The notes below the pieces were generated by a model. It saw only the letters and a list, made by a program, of their open reading frames with translations. It was not told where the DNA came from and searched no databases. 64,000 bases of DNA from Rhizobium acidisoli (GTDB lineage Bacteria; Pseudomonadota; Alphaproteobacteria; Rhizobiales; Rhizobiaceae): assembly GCF_002531755.2 (NCBI RefSeq), contig NZ_CP035001.1, positions 496,001 through 560,000 on the forward strand, written 5' to 3'. The position numbers were made by a program, and so were the translations under genes. Below are positions 53,085 through 60,683 of the stretch, in pieces (position 1 is the first letter of the stretch; each line of letters opens with the position of its first letter).

Positions 53085-53996
53085 TCAAGGCAGCGGAACC
53101 GGCGTGTCAGCGAGCGTTCTGAGATAGGCGATCACATCAAGCCGATCGGTTTCATCCGGCGCGCCACGGATTTCCATGTCGACGCCAGGCGTCGTCAAAG
53201 TGGGACCGGCTAGAAAAATATTGAGATCTTCATACGTCCAGGTCCCCTCCCAAGCGGACAGCGTTTTGGAGTAGCCGTCGAATTTGGTCGAAGCCTTGTC
53301 GCGCCCGACGACGTTCCAAAGGCTCGGTCCCCTAGTAGGTCCACCCTGGGCACGGGTGGCATGGCAGGAGGAGCAGTTGGGCGCAAAGAACGCCGCGCCC
53401 TTTGCCGGGTCGCCGTCCGCCAGCTTCGCGGAAATCGGCTCGGGTTTCAAAATGGTGACGCCATGCGCCAGCAGATAGGCGGCGATGTCGGCATGATCGT
53501 CATGCTTTGCAAGATGATAGGCCGTGATGATAGCCGGTAGACGGGCGGGGTCACCCCGGATCCAGACGGCGTTGACGTCTGCCCCGGCTTCGACGAGCAC
53601 CTTGACGCAATCCAGACAGCTGTTCGCGACCGCGAAATGCAGCATGCGCTCACCCCTGGCTGCGGCATTCGGGTCAGCACCATGCGCCAACAGCAGGCGC
53701 ATGATATCGACGGCGTTGGTCAAAACGGCGCCTGTAAGCGGCAGGCCGAGCGACGACTGGCTGTTCACACCGGCCCCGCGCTTGATCAGCAATTCCACTG
53801 CTTCGGGATGGCCGCTGCGAATTGCCAGAAAGAGAGGTGTAGCGTCCTTCTCTTGCTCCTCAATGTCGGCACCGGCATCAAGCGCCGCCGCGATGGCCGT
53901 CAGGTCGCCGCTCTTGACCGCGTCGTGAAGCGGGCCGCCATGGGCGGCTACAGCAGCGCTCAAATAGATGAGAAGGCTTCCGATCAACTCACGCAT
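53085..53996 (-). CDS. Ankyrin-repeat / cytochrome c fusion protein
   Basis: 303 aa from ATG 53996 (GGGGGAG upstream). Signal peptide RELIGSLLIYLSAAVAAHG; four or so ankyrin repeats at about 20-175 (LHDAVKSGDLTAIAAALDAG, TPLFLAIRSGHPEAVELLIK, GVLTN-like third unit, MLHFAVANSCLDCVKVLVEA); then a class I cytochrome c domain with heme motif CSSCH (NCSSCHATRAQGG) and probable Met ligand in PGVDMEIRG. Exported to the periplasm. The ankyrin part suggests docking to a partner protein. Transcribed alone. Confidence 0.83.
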   Translation of the reverse strand: MRELIGSLLIYLSAAVAAHGGPLHDAVKSGDLTAIAAALDAGADIEEQEKDATPLFLAIRSGHPEAVELLIKRGAGVNSQSSLGLPLTGAVLTNAVDIMRLLLAHGADPNAAARGERMLHFAVANSCLDCVKVLVEAGADVNAVWIRGDPARLPAIITAYHLAKHDDHADIAAYLLAHGVTILKPEPISAKLADGDPAKGAAFFAPNCSSCHATRAQGGPTRGPSLWNVVGRDKASTKFDGYSKTLSAWEGTWTYEDLNIFLAGPTLTTPGVDMEIRGAPDETDRLDVIAYLRTLADTPVPLP

Positions 53997-54395
53997 CTGG
54001 CTCTCCCCCGGCCAATACGGTGATCGATGATTATAGACCCAATCAGCCCCATCGGCCAGTAGGCAGTATGCCAATCGGACGAATGGCATTGCCAACGGCG
54101 GTCAACTTGAAAACTGGCGACGGTGAAGTCCCCGCACCTCGCTGGCAGGTCGTCGTCATCCCGATTTCTGGATCAGTTGTCAGGTGGCGAAATGCCGCGA
54201 AGCTGAAAGAGTTCGCATCAAACGATGCTTCCTTGCCTCTGTCCGGGAATGCTCACGATATTTCGCAGAGCTTCCCGGAAAAACTGCTGGCGGTCACATC
54301 ATTCCTGCCACCACTTCGCTCTTTCAAGGATGACTTTCCAAATCACTTTCCGATTGTCGGGAACCCGGATATCGATGGTTTTGCCTTTTCCCTCT

Positions 54396-54611
54396 TTACC
54401 TCTTCACATACGGCAGACACCGCCAAAAGCCCTGGCTCGCTATAAGATCCGACATTCCAAGAGCGGTTGCAGCTTTGATTGCCGATTCTGGCGTGAAACC
54501 GCATGTTGATCTCGTCACGTCACGAAGGAACATGGCTGCCGCTTTGCGATCGTCGGACCTCAGCGTGTCAAACGCATAAATTGCAATGAGGCAGCTCTGC
54601 CGCGTCGGCGT
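54396..54611 (-). pseudogene. Orphan coding fragment, no start
   Basis: A 71-codon stretch bounded by stops reads like protein: LIAIYAFDTLRSDDRKAAAM, FLRDVTRSTCGFTPESAIKA, GMSDLIASQGFW, ending LPYVKR. No start codon with a ribosome site before it. Family not recognised. Probably the 3' end of a decayed gene. Confidence 0.3.
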
Positions 54612-54615
54612 TCAA

Positions 54616-54735
54616 AAGCGACGCTTGGGCGGAGAGGCTTTTAACTTCGATGGCCACGAGATGGGCTTGGTTCGCGACGTGCCGGGGATTCGCTCATACA
54701 ATGTGGTGCTTTGCATGCCTCGCCCCGCCGCGTAG
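54616..54735 (+). pseudogene. Fragment resembling the tail of an FkbM methyltransferase
   Basis: The 39-codon frame ending at 54735 contains GLVRDVPGIRSYNVVLCMP, close in pattern to the C-terminus of the intact FkbM protein at 50165-51043 (KVRDLPGEFDQYNVLLLP). No upstream methyltransferase core remains. Resemblance is short, so the call is tentative. Confidence 0.3.
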
Positions 54736-54752
54736 CCGGCTCATCCGCCCGC

Positions 54753-55232
54753 TTATGTCCTCCGATACACAAAATACCGCCCTTCCTTGATCCCCTCCGG
54801 CAGCGGCAGGGCCACCAACTCGGCATGCTCCAGCGGCAGGCCGCTGACGGCGATGCCGTTTGGGGCGAGGACGCCGGCCATTAGATGCGGCAGCCAGGTC
54901 AGCGTTACCGCGTCGATCTCGTCATGGCCGGTGCCGATATCGGCATGGGCGAGCGCCGCGCCGATGCCGAGGAAGGCCTGGCCGGACTCGCGGATATTGC
55001 CGGTCACCATATCTTCCGCCGCTGGCGTCGAGGCCGAATAGGAGCGGACCTCCCAGTCGAAGGCGACGATGCGGCGGCCGGGGAAATTTTCGCGCAGGTG
55101 ATCATAGGTGCGGCCGTTGCCGAGGCCGAATTCCAACACCGGGCCTTCCATTTCGCCGACCAGATCGATGATCGCGTTCAAAATGTCGCGTTGGGCCGTC
55201 AACCGGCGAATGAAGCTGTCGAGGCGGCTCAT
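54753..55232 (-). CDS. Small class I SAM-dependent methyltransferase
   Basis: 159 aa. Motif I VLEFGLGNGRTYDHLRENFPG, motif II IVAFDWEVRSY, and later ALAHADIGTG and AGVLAPNGIAVSG. A short, single-domain enzyme of a type common in alphaproteobacteria (often annotated class I methyltransferase); substrate unknown. Divergent from the DUF3095 gene. Confidence 0.78.
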   Translation of the reverse strand: MSRLDSFIRRLTAQRDILNAIIDLVGEMEGPVLEFGLGNGRTYDHLRENFPGRRIVAFDWEVRSYSASTPAAEDMVTGNIRESGQAFLGIGAALAHADIGTGHDEIDAVTLTWLPHLMAGVLAPNGIAVSGLPLEHAELVALPLPEGIKEGRYFVYRRT

Positions 55233-55356
55233 CTAATCCGTATCCGTGATGAAAAATCGTCCGCGGGTGCTAACACATGAAACCTTGCCAAGTCGATTGC
55301 CGTACATGGGAAATGGCGTTGCAGTGGCAACATGGGTCTGTGCTAAGCTGGATGAC

Positions 55357-56532
55357 ATGAAAACCGTGACCGACGAAGAATTCTTTGCCGCCGTGCCGCT
55401 GTTCAGCGCCTTCGAGGGCGTGACCGATGCCGCCAATTATCGGCCGCTGCCGGATGGCTGGGTGCTGGCGCTTGCCGATATCGTCGGCTCGACGCAGGCA
55501 ATCGCCGGCGGACGCTACAAGGACGTCAACATGGCGGGCGCCAGCGTCATTTCGGCTGTCTTGAATGCCGTCGGCAAGGGCGATTATCCCTTCGTCTTCG
55601 GCGGCGACGGCGCGCTGATTGCGCTTCCGGGCTCGCTGGAGCAGGCGGCGCGCGACGCCCTCTCCGCCGTGCAGATCTGGGTCGAGGAGGATCTCGGCCT
55701 GATGCTGCGCGTCGCCATCGTTCCGGTCGCCGACACCCGCGCCGAGGGGCTTGACGTGCGCGTCGCGCGTTATTCGGCAAGCCCGCACGTCACCTATGCG
55801 ATGTTCTGGGGCGGCGGCACCAGCTGGGCGGAACGACAGATGAAGCTCGGCCATTACGCCGTCGAGCGCGCAGCGGCCGGAACACGCCCCGATCTCACCG
55901 GCCTTTCCTGCCGCTGGAGCCCGATCGATGCGCAGAACGGCGAGATCGTCTCGATCATCGCGGTGCCCGGCGAAGGCAGGCCGGGCGAGGAATTCCGCAA
56001 CCTCGTGAACGGTATCGTCGCCATCACCAGCGAGCAGAACCGCGGCAGCCATCCGGTGCCGGCCGACGGCCCGGAGCTTGCCTTCTCGCTGCACGGCATC
56101 AATCGCGAGGCCAAGGCCACAGCCCCCGCCGGTCGGCGCTTGCGCCAGAAGCTCATCATCTTTTTGCAGCTCGCCATCACGGTGATCTGCTATCGGCTCG
56201 GTATTCCGCTCGGCCGCTTCGATGCGCGCCGCTATAAGCGCGACGTCGCCGGCAATTCCGATTTCCGCAAATTCGACGACGGGCTGAAGATGACGGTCGA
56301 CGTCGACGCCGAACATCTGAAACGGATCGAGACGCTGCTGGAAGCGGCACGCGCCAAGGGCATTGCACGCTACGGGCTGCATCGCCAGGCCTCGGCGCTG
56401 ATGACCTGCTTCGTGCCGACGCCGATTTCGCGCGACCATATGCATTTCATCGACGGCGCTTCGGGCGGTTATGCGGTGGCCGCCAGCCGGATGACCGGCA
56501 AATCACTTTCTGCAGCGCCGAGCGTCATTTGA
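55357..56532 (+). CDS. DUF3095 protein (adenylate cyclase-related)
   Basis: 391 aa from ATG 55357; the frame is open to 55246 but homology starts at DEEFFAAVPLFSAFEGVTD. The segment LALADIVGSTQAIAGGRYKDVN followed by FVFGGDGALIAL resembles the two metal-binding strands of class III nucleotide cyclases. C-terminal half (DFRKFDDGLKMTVDVD, FVPTPISRDHMHFIDGASGGY) is specific to DUF3095. One hydrophobic stretch near LIIFLQLAITVICY could anchor it. Activity unproven. Confidence 0.8.
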   Translation: MKTVTDEEFFAAVPLFSAFEGVTDAANYRPLPDGWVLALADIVGSTQAIAGGRYKDVNMAGASVISAVLNAVGKGDYPFVFGGDGALIALPGSLEQAARDALSAVQIWVEEDLGLMLRVAIVPVADTRAEGLDVRVARYSASPHVTYAMFWGGGTSWAERQMKLGHYAVERAAAGTRPDLTGLSCRWSPIDAQNGEIVSIIAVPGEGRPGEEFRNLVNGIVAITSEQNRGSHPVPADGPELAFSLHGINREAKATAPAGRRLRQKLIIFLQLAITVICYRLGIPLGRFDARRYKRDVAGNSDFRKFDDGLKMTVDVDAEHLKRIETLLEAARAKGIARYGLHRQASALMTCFVPTPISRDHMHFIDGASGGYAVAASRMTGKSLSAAPSVI

Positions 56533-56587
56533 GAGGCGCTCCGAAAACGGCATAGGGGGCGATCATAGCTGATCGCACCCCTGCCAC

Positions 56588-56619
56588 ACCACCCGGCATG
56601 CGGGTCCGCACCGGGCGGT
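56588..56619 (-). ncRNA. Group II intron domain V
   Basis: Minus-strand hairpin with arms ACCGCCCGG and CCGGGTGGT enclosing the inner stem TGCGG-ACC-CGCA, the compact catalytic domain of group II introns, placed between the maturase stop and domain VI. Confidence 0.7.
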
Positions 56620-56633
56620 TCGAGAGATTGAGG

Positions 56634-58010
56634 TTAGGCGAGTCTGGGCATACCGAGTTGATCGGCCCATTTAATCGTGAGCACAGAGTTGAGGAGCTTG
56701 GCGCTGTTGCGCCACCAGCGACGGGAATTACCCGCCACCTGGCGCGCCGCATTGAGGTTTGCTCCCCTTGCCGTCAGTTCCCGGAAGATCGTCCAGCCTC
56801 GCTTCCATTGCTTGAGCTGAATAGCCCGCAAACGATGGCGCATCCACTCGTCCAGATCGTTAAAGACCCGAGGTGTTTGTGCCAGTCTGAAGTAGGCTTT
56901 CCATCCGCGCACGAAGGCACCCAGCCGTTCGACCACCGCCTTCAAGGACCGCCCCGTTACCCGGGTCGTCAGATGACGCACCTTATCCTTGAACGCTCTT
57001 ATGGCCTTGTCGGCCACCCGTCGCTTGACCACACCCCCGGCTTGCCGAAAGGCATAGCCGAGGAATTTGCGGCCGTAGACGCTGGCAACGGCGCTCTTGG
57101 TTTCGTTCACCGTCAGGTGAAGCCGGCCATAAAGACGCCGCAGCAGAGCCATCACTCGTTCGCCTGCCCGTCGCGACCGCACATAGATGTTGCAGTCGTC
57201 GGCATAGCGGCAGAAGGCATGGCCCCGCCGTTCGAGTTCCTTGTCCACCTCATCCAGCAGCAGGTTGGCCAACAGCGGTGACAATGGCCCGCCCTGCGGC
57301 GTGCCACAGGTCCGCTTGATGACCGCATCCCCATCGACGATGTCGGCGTTCAGGTAAGCCCGAACCAGGCGGATGACGCCAGGATCGGGGATTTTCCTGC
57401 GCAGACGGTCGATCAGGATGTCGTGGTCAACCCGGTCGAAGAACTTCTCCAGGTCCACGTCCACCACGACCCGCCGTCCGGACTGTACGAATGATTGCGC
57501 CGCCAAGACGGCATCGTGCGCACCGCGTCCTGGGCGGAAGCCGTAGCTGTGCGGGCTGAAGGTCGGATCAAGGATCGGCTGGAGGACTTGCAGGAGCGCC
57601 TGTTGGATCAGGCGGTCCAGCACCGTGGGGATGCCAAGCTCACGCTCGCCGCCCCCAGGCTTCGGGATCATCACGCGACGCACCGGCTGTGGCCGATACG
57701 TCCCCTCCCGCAGACTGTCGCGGATGGCAGGCCAGCATTGGCGCAGCATCGCAGCCGTCTGGTCGATGTCCAGGCCGTCCACACCCGCAGCACCCTTGTT
57801 GGCTCGTACCTGCTTTAATGCCCGCTGAAGGTTCTCTCGCCTCAGGGCCGCCTCAAGCAGCCCCGCACCTGTGTCGTTGCCAGTCCGTGGCGGGGGCGCG
57901 GCTTCGTCGAGATCGCAGCACCGACGGGCTTCACCCGCTTGCCTCTCCGATCTCCCGGATTGTCCCGGCATCTGACGCATGGCCTTGCTCATCCTCGGTG
58001 GGAACTTCAC
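56634..58010 (-). CDS. ltrA: Group II intron reverse transcriptase/maturase
   Basis: 458 aa from GTG 58010; ATG 57992 is an alternative start. Reverse transcriptase core: RRVMIPKPGGGERELGIPTV, SYGFRPGRGAHDAVLAAQ, VVVDVDLEKFFDRVDHD, GTPQGGPLSPLLANLLLDEVD and the catalytic FCRYADDCNIY. Maturase (GIIM) domain: AFVRGWKAYFRLAQTPRV, RAIQLKQWKRG. No HNH endonuclease domain at the C-terminus. All key residues intact, so splicing and mobility are plausible. Confidence 0.93.
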   Translation of the reverse strand: MKFPPRMSKAMRQMPGQSGRSERQAGEARRCCDLDEAAPPPRTGNDTGAGLLEAALRRENLQRALKQVRANKGAAGVDGLDIDQTAAMLRQCWPAIRDSLREGTYRPQPVRRVMIPKPGGGERELGIPTVLDRLIQQALLQVLQPILDPTFSPHSYGFRPGRGAHDAVLAAQSFVQSGRRVVVDVDLEKFFDRVDHDILIDRLRRKIPDPGVIRLVRAYLNADIVDGDAVIKRTCGTPQGGPLSPLLANLLLDEVDKELERRGHAFCRYADDCNIYVRSRRAGERVMALLRRLYGRLHLTVNETKSAVASVYGRKFLGYAFRQAGGVVKRRVADKAIRAFKDKVRHLTTRVTGRSLKAVVERLGAFVRGWKAYFRLAQTPRVFNDLDEWMRHRLRAIQLKQWKRGWTIFRELTARGANLNAARQVAGNSRRWWRNSAKLLNSVLTIKWADQLGMPRLA

Positions 58011-58381
58011 TCTCTCTCGTTCGGCCCTTCGTTCGCGCCAAGGCGCTCCCTACTACGGCCTCTGCTGACTTCTCGCTCCGGTTCGACACCGTCGCCCTTT
58101 CAGGCACAAGGCGAGATCTCCCCAGGTAAGAACGCACTCCTTCCCTGCACGACCGCCGGATTTACGCCACCGCCCCTTGGTCACAAGAGCTTCGCGGTTC
58201 TTTGCCCGCTCGCCCTGGTCGGCACCGCCTCATATCCGGTTCTTGTCCATCGGCCCGCAGTTTCGATCCACGCTTCCTCCCCACGGTCGGTCGCCCTTCC
58301 GCAGTTGCGCTTCACTTCGCTCGCCATGACCAGCTTACGGTGGGACTTCCACCCACAAGAATGCGCCCATGCTGGGCGCAC

Positions 58382-58412
58382 AAAGCAAAACCCGCCGCTT
58401 TGAGGCGACGGG
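58382..58412 (-). terminator. Rho-independent terminator, insertion site of the group II intron
   Basis: Minus strand CCCGTCGC-CTCAAA-GCGGCGGG followed by TTTTGCTTT, then directly the intron 5' end. 116 nt after the nucleotide-sugar dehydrogenase stop. Confidence 0.8.
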
Positions 58413-58440
58413 CTGATCTTATCCTGATTTAGGGAAGGAC

Positions 58441-58509
58441 TTATTTGAAATGGCAACGACCGGTCGGGGTGGTTTCTTTGTCGCCGTCATCATAGCGGAT
58501 CGACTCGGC
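58441..58509 (-). pseudogene. Short coding remnant before the terminator
   Basis: A 22-codon tail (SIRYDDGDKETTPTGRCHFK) bounded by stops lies between the dehydrogenase and the terminator. It reads like a natural C-terminus, has no start, and would be the gene that originally owned this terminator. Family unknown. Confidence 0.25.
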
Positions 58510-58528
58510 TTATGCCGTCGCGCTGCTT

Positions 58529-59866
58529 TTATGCCTTGATGACGTGATCGGCCGAAAGGCCTAGCCGGTTGAAGACGTTGCGGGTGTCGATGATCAGCGT
58601 AGCGCTTTTTGCGAGCGCCGCATAATCCACGCTGTCATGGTCGGTCGCAATCAGCACCGCATCGTAACCGCTCACAGCTTCCGGCGTCAGCGCCGCCGAT
58701 CGGCGGCCCTTCAGCGCCTGGTATTCGCGTGTCGGCGGGATCTCGGCGACGAAGGGATCGTGATAATCCGCCCGTCCGCCGCGTTCCTCGATGATCTCGA
58801 TCAGCCGCAGCGACGGGCTCTCTCTAATATCAGCGACGTTCTTCTTGTAGGCGAGCCCGATCACCAGCACCTTGCTGCGGCTCAGCGCCTTGCCGGCGCG
58901 GATATCGAGCGCTTCGGCAAGCTTGCCGACGACATAACGCGGCATCGCCGAATTGATCTCGCCGGCGAGCTCGATAAAGCGGGTTGGGAGCTCGTATTCG
59001 CGCGATTTCCAGGTGAGGTAGAAGGGATCGATCGGGATGCAGTGGCCGCCGAGGCCGGGGCCGGGATAGAAGGGCATATACCCGAAGGGCTTGGTCTTGG
59101 CTGCGTCGATCACTTCCCAGACGTCGATGCCCATCGCCGCATAGACGGTCTTCAGCTCGTTGACGAGGGCGATGTTGACGGAACGGAAGATGTTCTCCGT
59201 GAGCTTGACTGCCTCGGCCGTCGCATTCGAGGAGACCGGAACGACGGTCGATACCGCCGCGCCGTAAAAGGCCTTCATCAAGGACAGCGCCTCGGGCCCG
59301 TCGCCGGCGACGACCTTCGGGATGGTGGCGGTATGATAATGCTGATTGCCTGGATCCTCGCGCTCCGGGGAGAAGCCGACGAAGAAATCCGAACCGGATT
59401 TCAGCCCGGTGCCTTCGAGGATGACCTTGACGATATCGTCGGTCGTGCCGGGATAGGTGGTCGATTCCAGCACGACGAGCTGGCCAGGGCGCAGATGCCC
59501 AGCAATCGAGCGCGACGTCGCCTCGACGAAGGAGAGATCGGGATCGCGATGTTTGGTCAGCGGCGTCGGCACGCAGATGATGATGACGTCGCACTCGGCG
59601 AGCCCGGCGAAATCGGTGGTCGCCTGAAAGCGGCGAGCCTCGATCTCCGCGGCAAGCGCCTCATTGCTGACGGCGTCGATATAGGAACGGCGGGCATCGA
59701 GCGCCACCATCTTGGAGGGATCGATGTCGAAGCCGGTGACCGCAAAACCGCTGCGCGCCACCGCCATCGCCAGCGGCAGGCCGACATAACCGAGCCCGAT
59801 GACGCCGGCACGGGCGTTGCGGGTTTCGATCTTCTGCAAGAGCGTGTCGAAGGTGGAGATGGCCAA
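58529..59866 (-). CDS. Nucleotide-sugar 6-dehydrogenase (UDP-GlcNAc/UDP-glucose dehydrogenase family)
   Basis: 445 aa if started at TTG 59866; TTG 59881 is the other option and neither has a strong ribosome site. NAD-loop AGVIGLGYVGLPLAMAVARSG, VPTPLTKHRDPDLSFVEAT, ESTTYPGTTDDIV, PEREDPGN, TENIFRSVNIALVNELK, catalytic Cys in GPGLGGHCIPIDPFY, and VIGLAYKKNVADIRESPSL. The RDPDLSFVEAT and PFYLTWKSRE blocks favour the WbpA-like UDP-N-acetylhexosamine group over UDP-glucose dehydrogenase. Provides a uronic acid donor for surface polysaccharide. Confidence 0.88.
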   Translation of the reverse strand: MAISTFDTLLQKIETRNARAGVIGLGYVGLPLAMAVARSGFAVTGFDIDPSKMVALDARRSYIDAVSNEALAAEIEARRFQATTDFAGLAECDVIIICVPTPLTKHRDPDLSFVEATSRSIAGHLRPGQLVVLESTTYPGTTDDIVKVILEGTGLKSGSDFFVGFSPEREDPGNQHYHTATIPKVVAGDGPEALSLMKAFYGAAVSTVVPVSSNATAEAVKLTENIFRSVNIALVNELKTVYAAMGIDVWEVIDAAKTKPFGYMPFYPGPGLGGHCIPIDPFYLTWKSREYELPTRFIELAGEINSAMPRYVVGKLAEALDIRAGKALSRSKVLVIGLAYKKNVADIRESPSLRLIEIIEERGGRADYHDPFVAEIPPTREYQALKGRRSAALTPEAVSGYDAVLIATDHDSVDYAALAKSATLIIDTRNVFNRLGLSADHVIKA

Positions 59867-59881
59867 GGCGGGATCTTTCAA

Positions 59882-60683
59882 ACGGGAAGAGGAAGCTGAT
59901 CTAATGCATGATCGCGGTGAATTAAACCCGGGTCCTTTTCTCCCGGCGGCAATGCCGTCCGGTTAGCGCCCAAAAGCTGCCGCTCACCGGTTCCAGTCAC
60001 CCTCGACCGGGATCGGTGGGCGTCAAGAAGATGAAGGCGCCGGCAAAGCTCACGTAAAAGTCGCAGCTGGTCCCATATTCTTCGCCGTCTTGCTCCATAA
60101 GCCACCCCACGCTCCGTCGTCCTCGGGCTTGACCCGAGGACCCACGCGCCTTCACACCAGCGGCAGGCATGGATCCCAGGCTCAAGGCCTGGGATGACGG
60201 AGTATGGGGGTCTGTTCTGCCAAACTCGACGTTGGCGCAACGGATGACGGATCGCACTTCCTGGTTCAACGCGCTGCCGTCGCCATCTGCCTTCGCTCCT
60301 GGTCGACCACCCAGCCGTGCCCTCAGAGCGGGACGAAGGTCGGTCTCGCCGATATCCACATCGAAAATCCCTTACCCGGGTGTGGCCGAAATGCCCCGGC
60401 ACAATCCTTTGTTGCAACTTGAGCGCACAAAAAAATCCCGATCCCATTGTTTCGCATTTGCAGCATCCCTATTTTGGCTTTCAACAATAAACTGCCGTGA
60501 AAGGACTGCCCGTCCGGTCCTCCATAGGGGAGCAGAGGGGTGCCGCTGTCGGGCTCTCGGCAGATCGTTGACAAATAATACCGCTCGTACATCCTGATTT
60601 CCTTGTGACCTGCGCATGAAAATGTGCCGGCAGGGGATTTTTGGCTCTTGGGGATGGCGTGCCTTATGAGGATCATACCGAGA
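59882..60683. other. About 800-bp intergenic region
   Basis: Contains the family 2 palindromic repeat at 60115-60199 and should carry the divergent promoters of the dehydrogenase and the cyclase. A 33-codon minus frame (59997-60098) has no ribosome site and is not called. I see nothing else. Confidence 0.5.
60115..60199. repeat. Palindromic repeat, family 2, second copy
   Basis: CGTCGTCCTCGGGCTTGACC at the left, an inner stem CCTCGGGCTTGACCCGAGG, GGATCCCAGGCTCAAGGCCTGGGATGACG-type right part (in two halves GGATCCCAGG and CCTGGGATGACG). Same build and size as 31020-31105, but the right arm has drifted to a new self-complementary stem. Confidence 0.7.

Larger units (their letters stand above)
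53997..54752. other. 756-bp region without intact gene; contains coding debris
   Basis: GC and codon pattern drop here. Two stretches look like tails of lost genes (54396-54611 minus, 54616-54735 plus, listed separately). The 141-codon open frame at 54020-54445 plus has no protein-like pattern and no ribosome site. Confidence 0.5.
56552..58381 (-). mobile_element. Group II intron with maturase gene
   Basis: The 5' end GTGCGCCCAGC lies at 58381 (minus strand), followed by the conserved GTGGGTGGAAGTCCCACC region; the 3' end has domain V (56588-56619) and a domain VI stem (56555-56581) ending CCCCCTAT at 56552. Length about 1.83 kb, one ORF inside. It stands immediately after the terminator at 58382-58412, the insertion habit of bacterial class C introns, although I cannot assign the class firmly. 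It appears complete. Confidence 0.85.

Noticed and set aside
54020..54445. 141-codon plus-strand frame
   Set aside because: No ribosome site, no regular secondary-structure pattern, and it overlaps a more protein-like minus-strand fragment.
58419..58493. 24-codon minus-strand frame starting with double Met before the terminator
   Set aside because: Weak ribosome site; a neighbouring frame with a natural-looking C-terminus fits the same DNA better.
59997..60098. 33-codon minus-strand frame (EQDGEEYGTSCDFYVS)
   Set aside because: Looks mildly protein-like but has no ribosome site and lies in the promoter region of the dehydrogenase.
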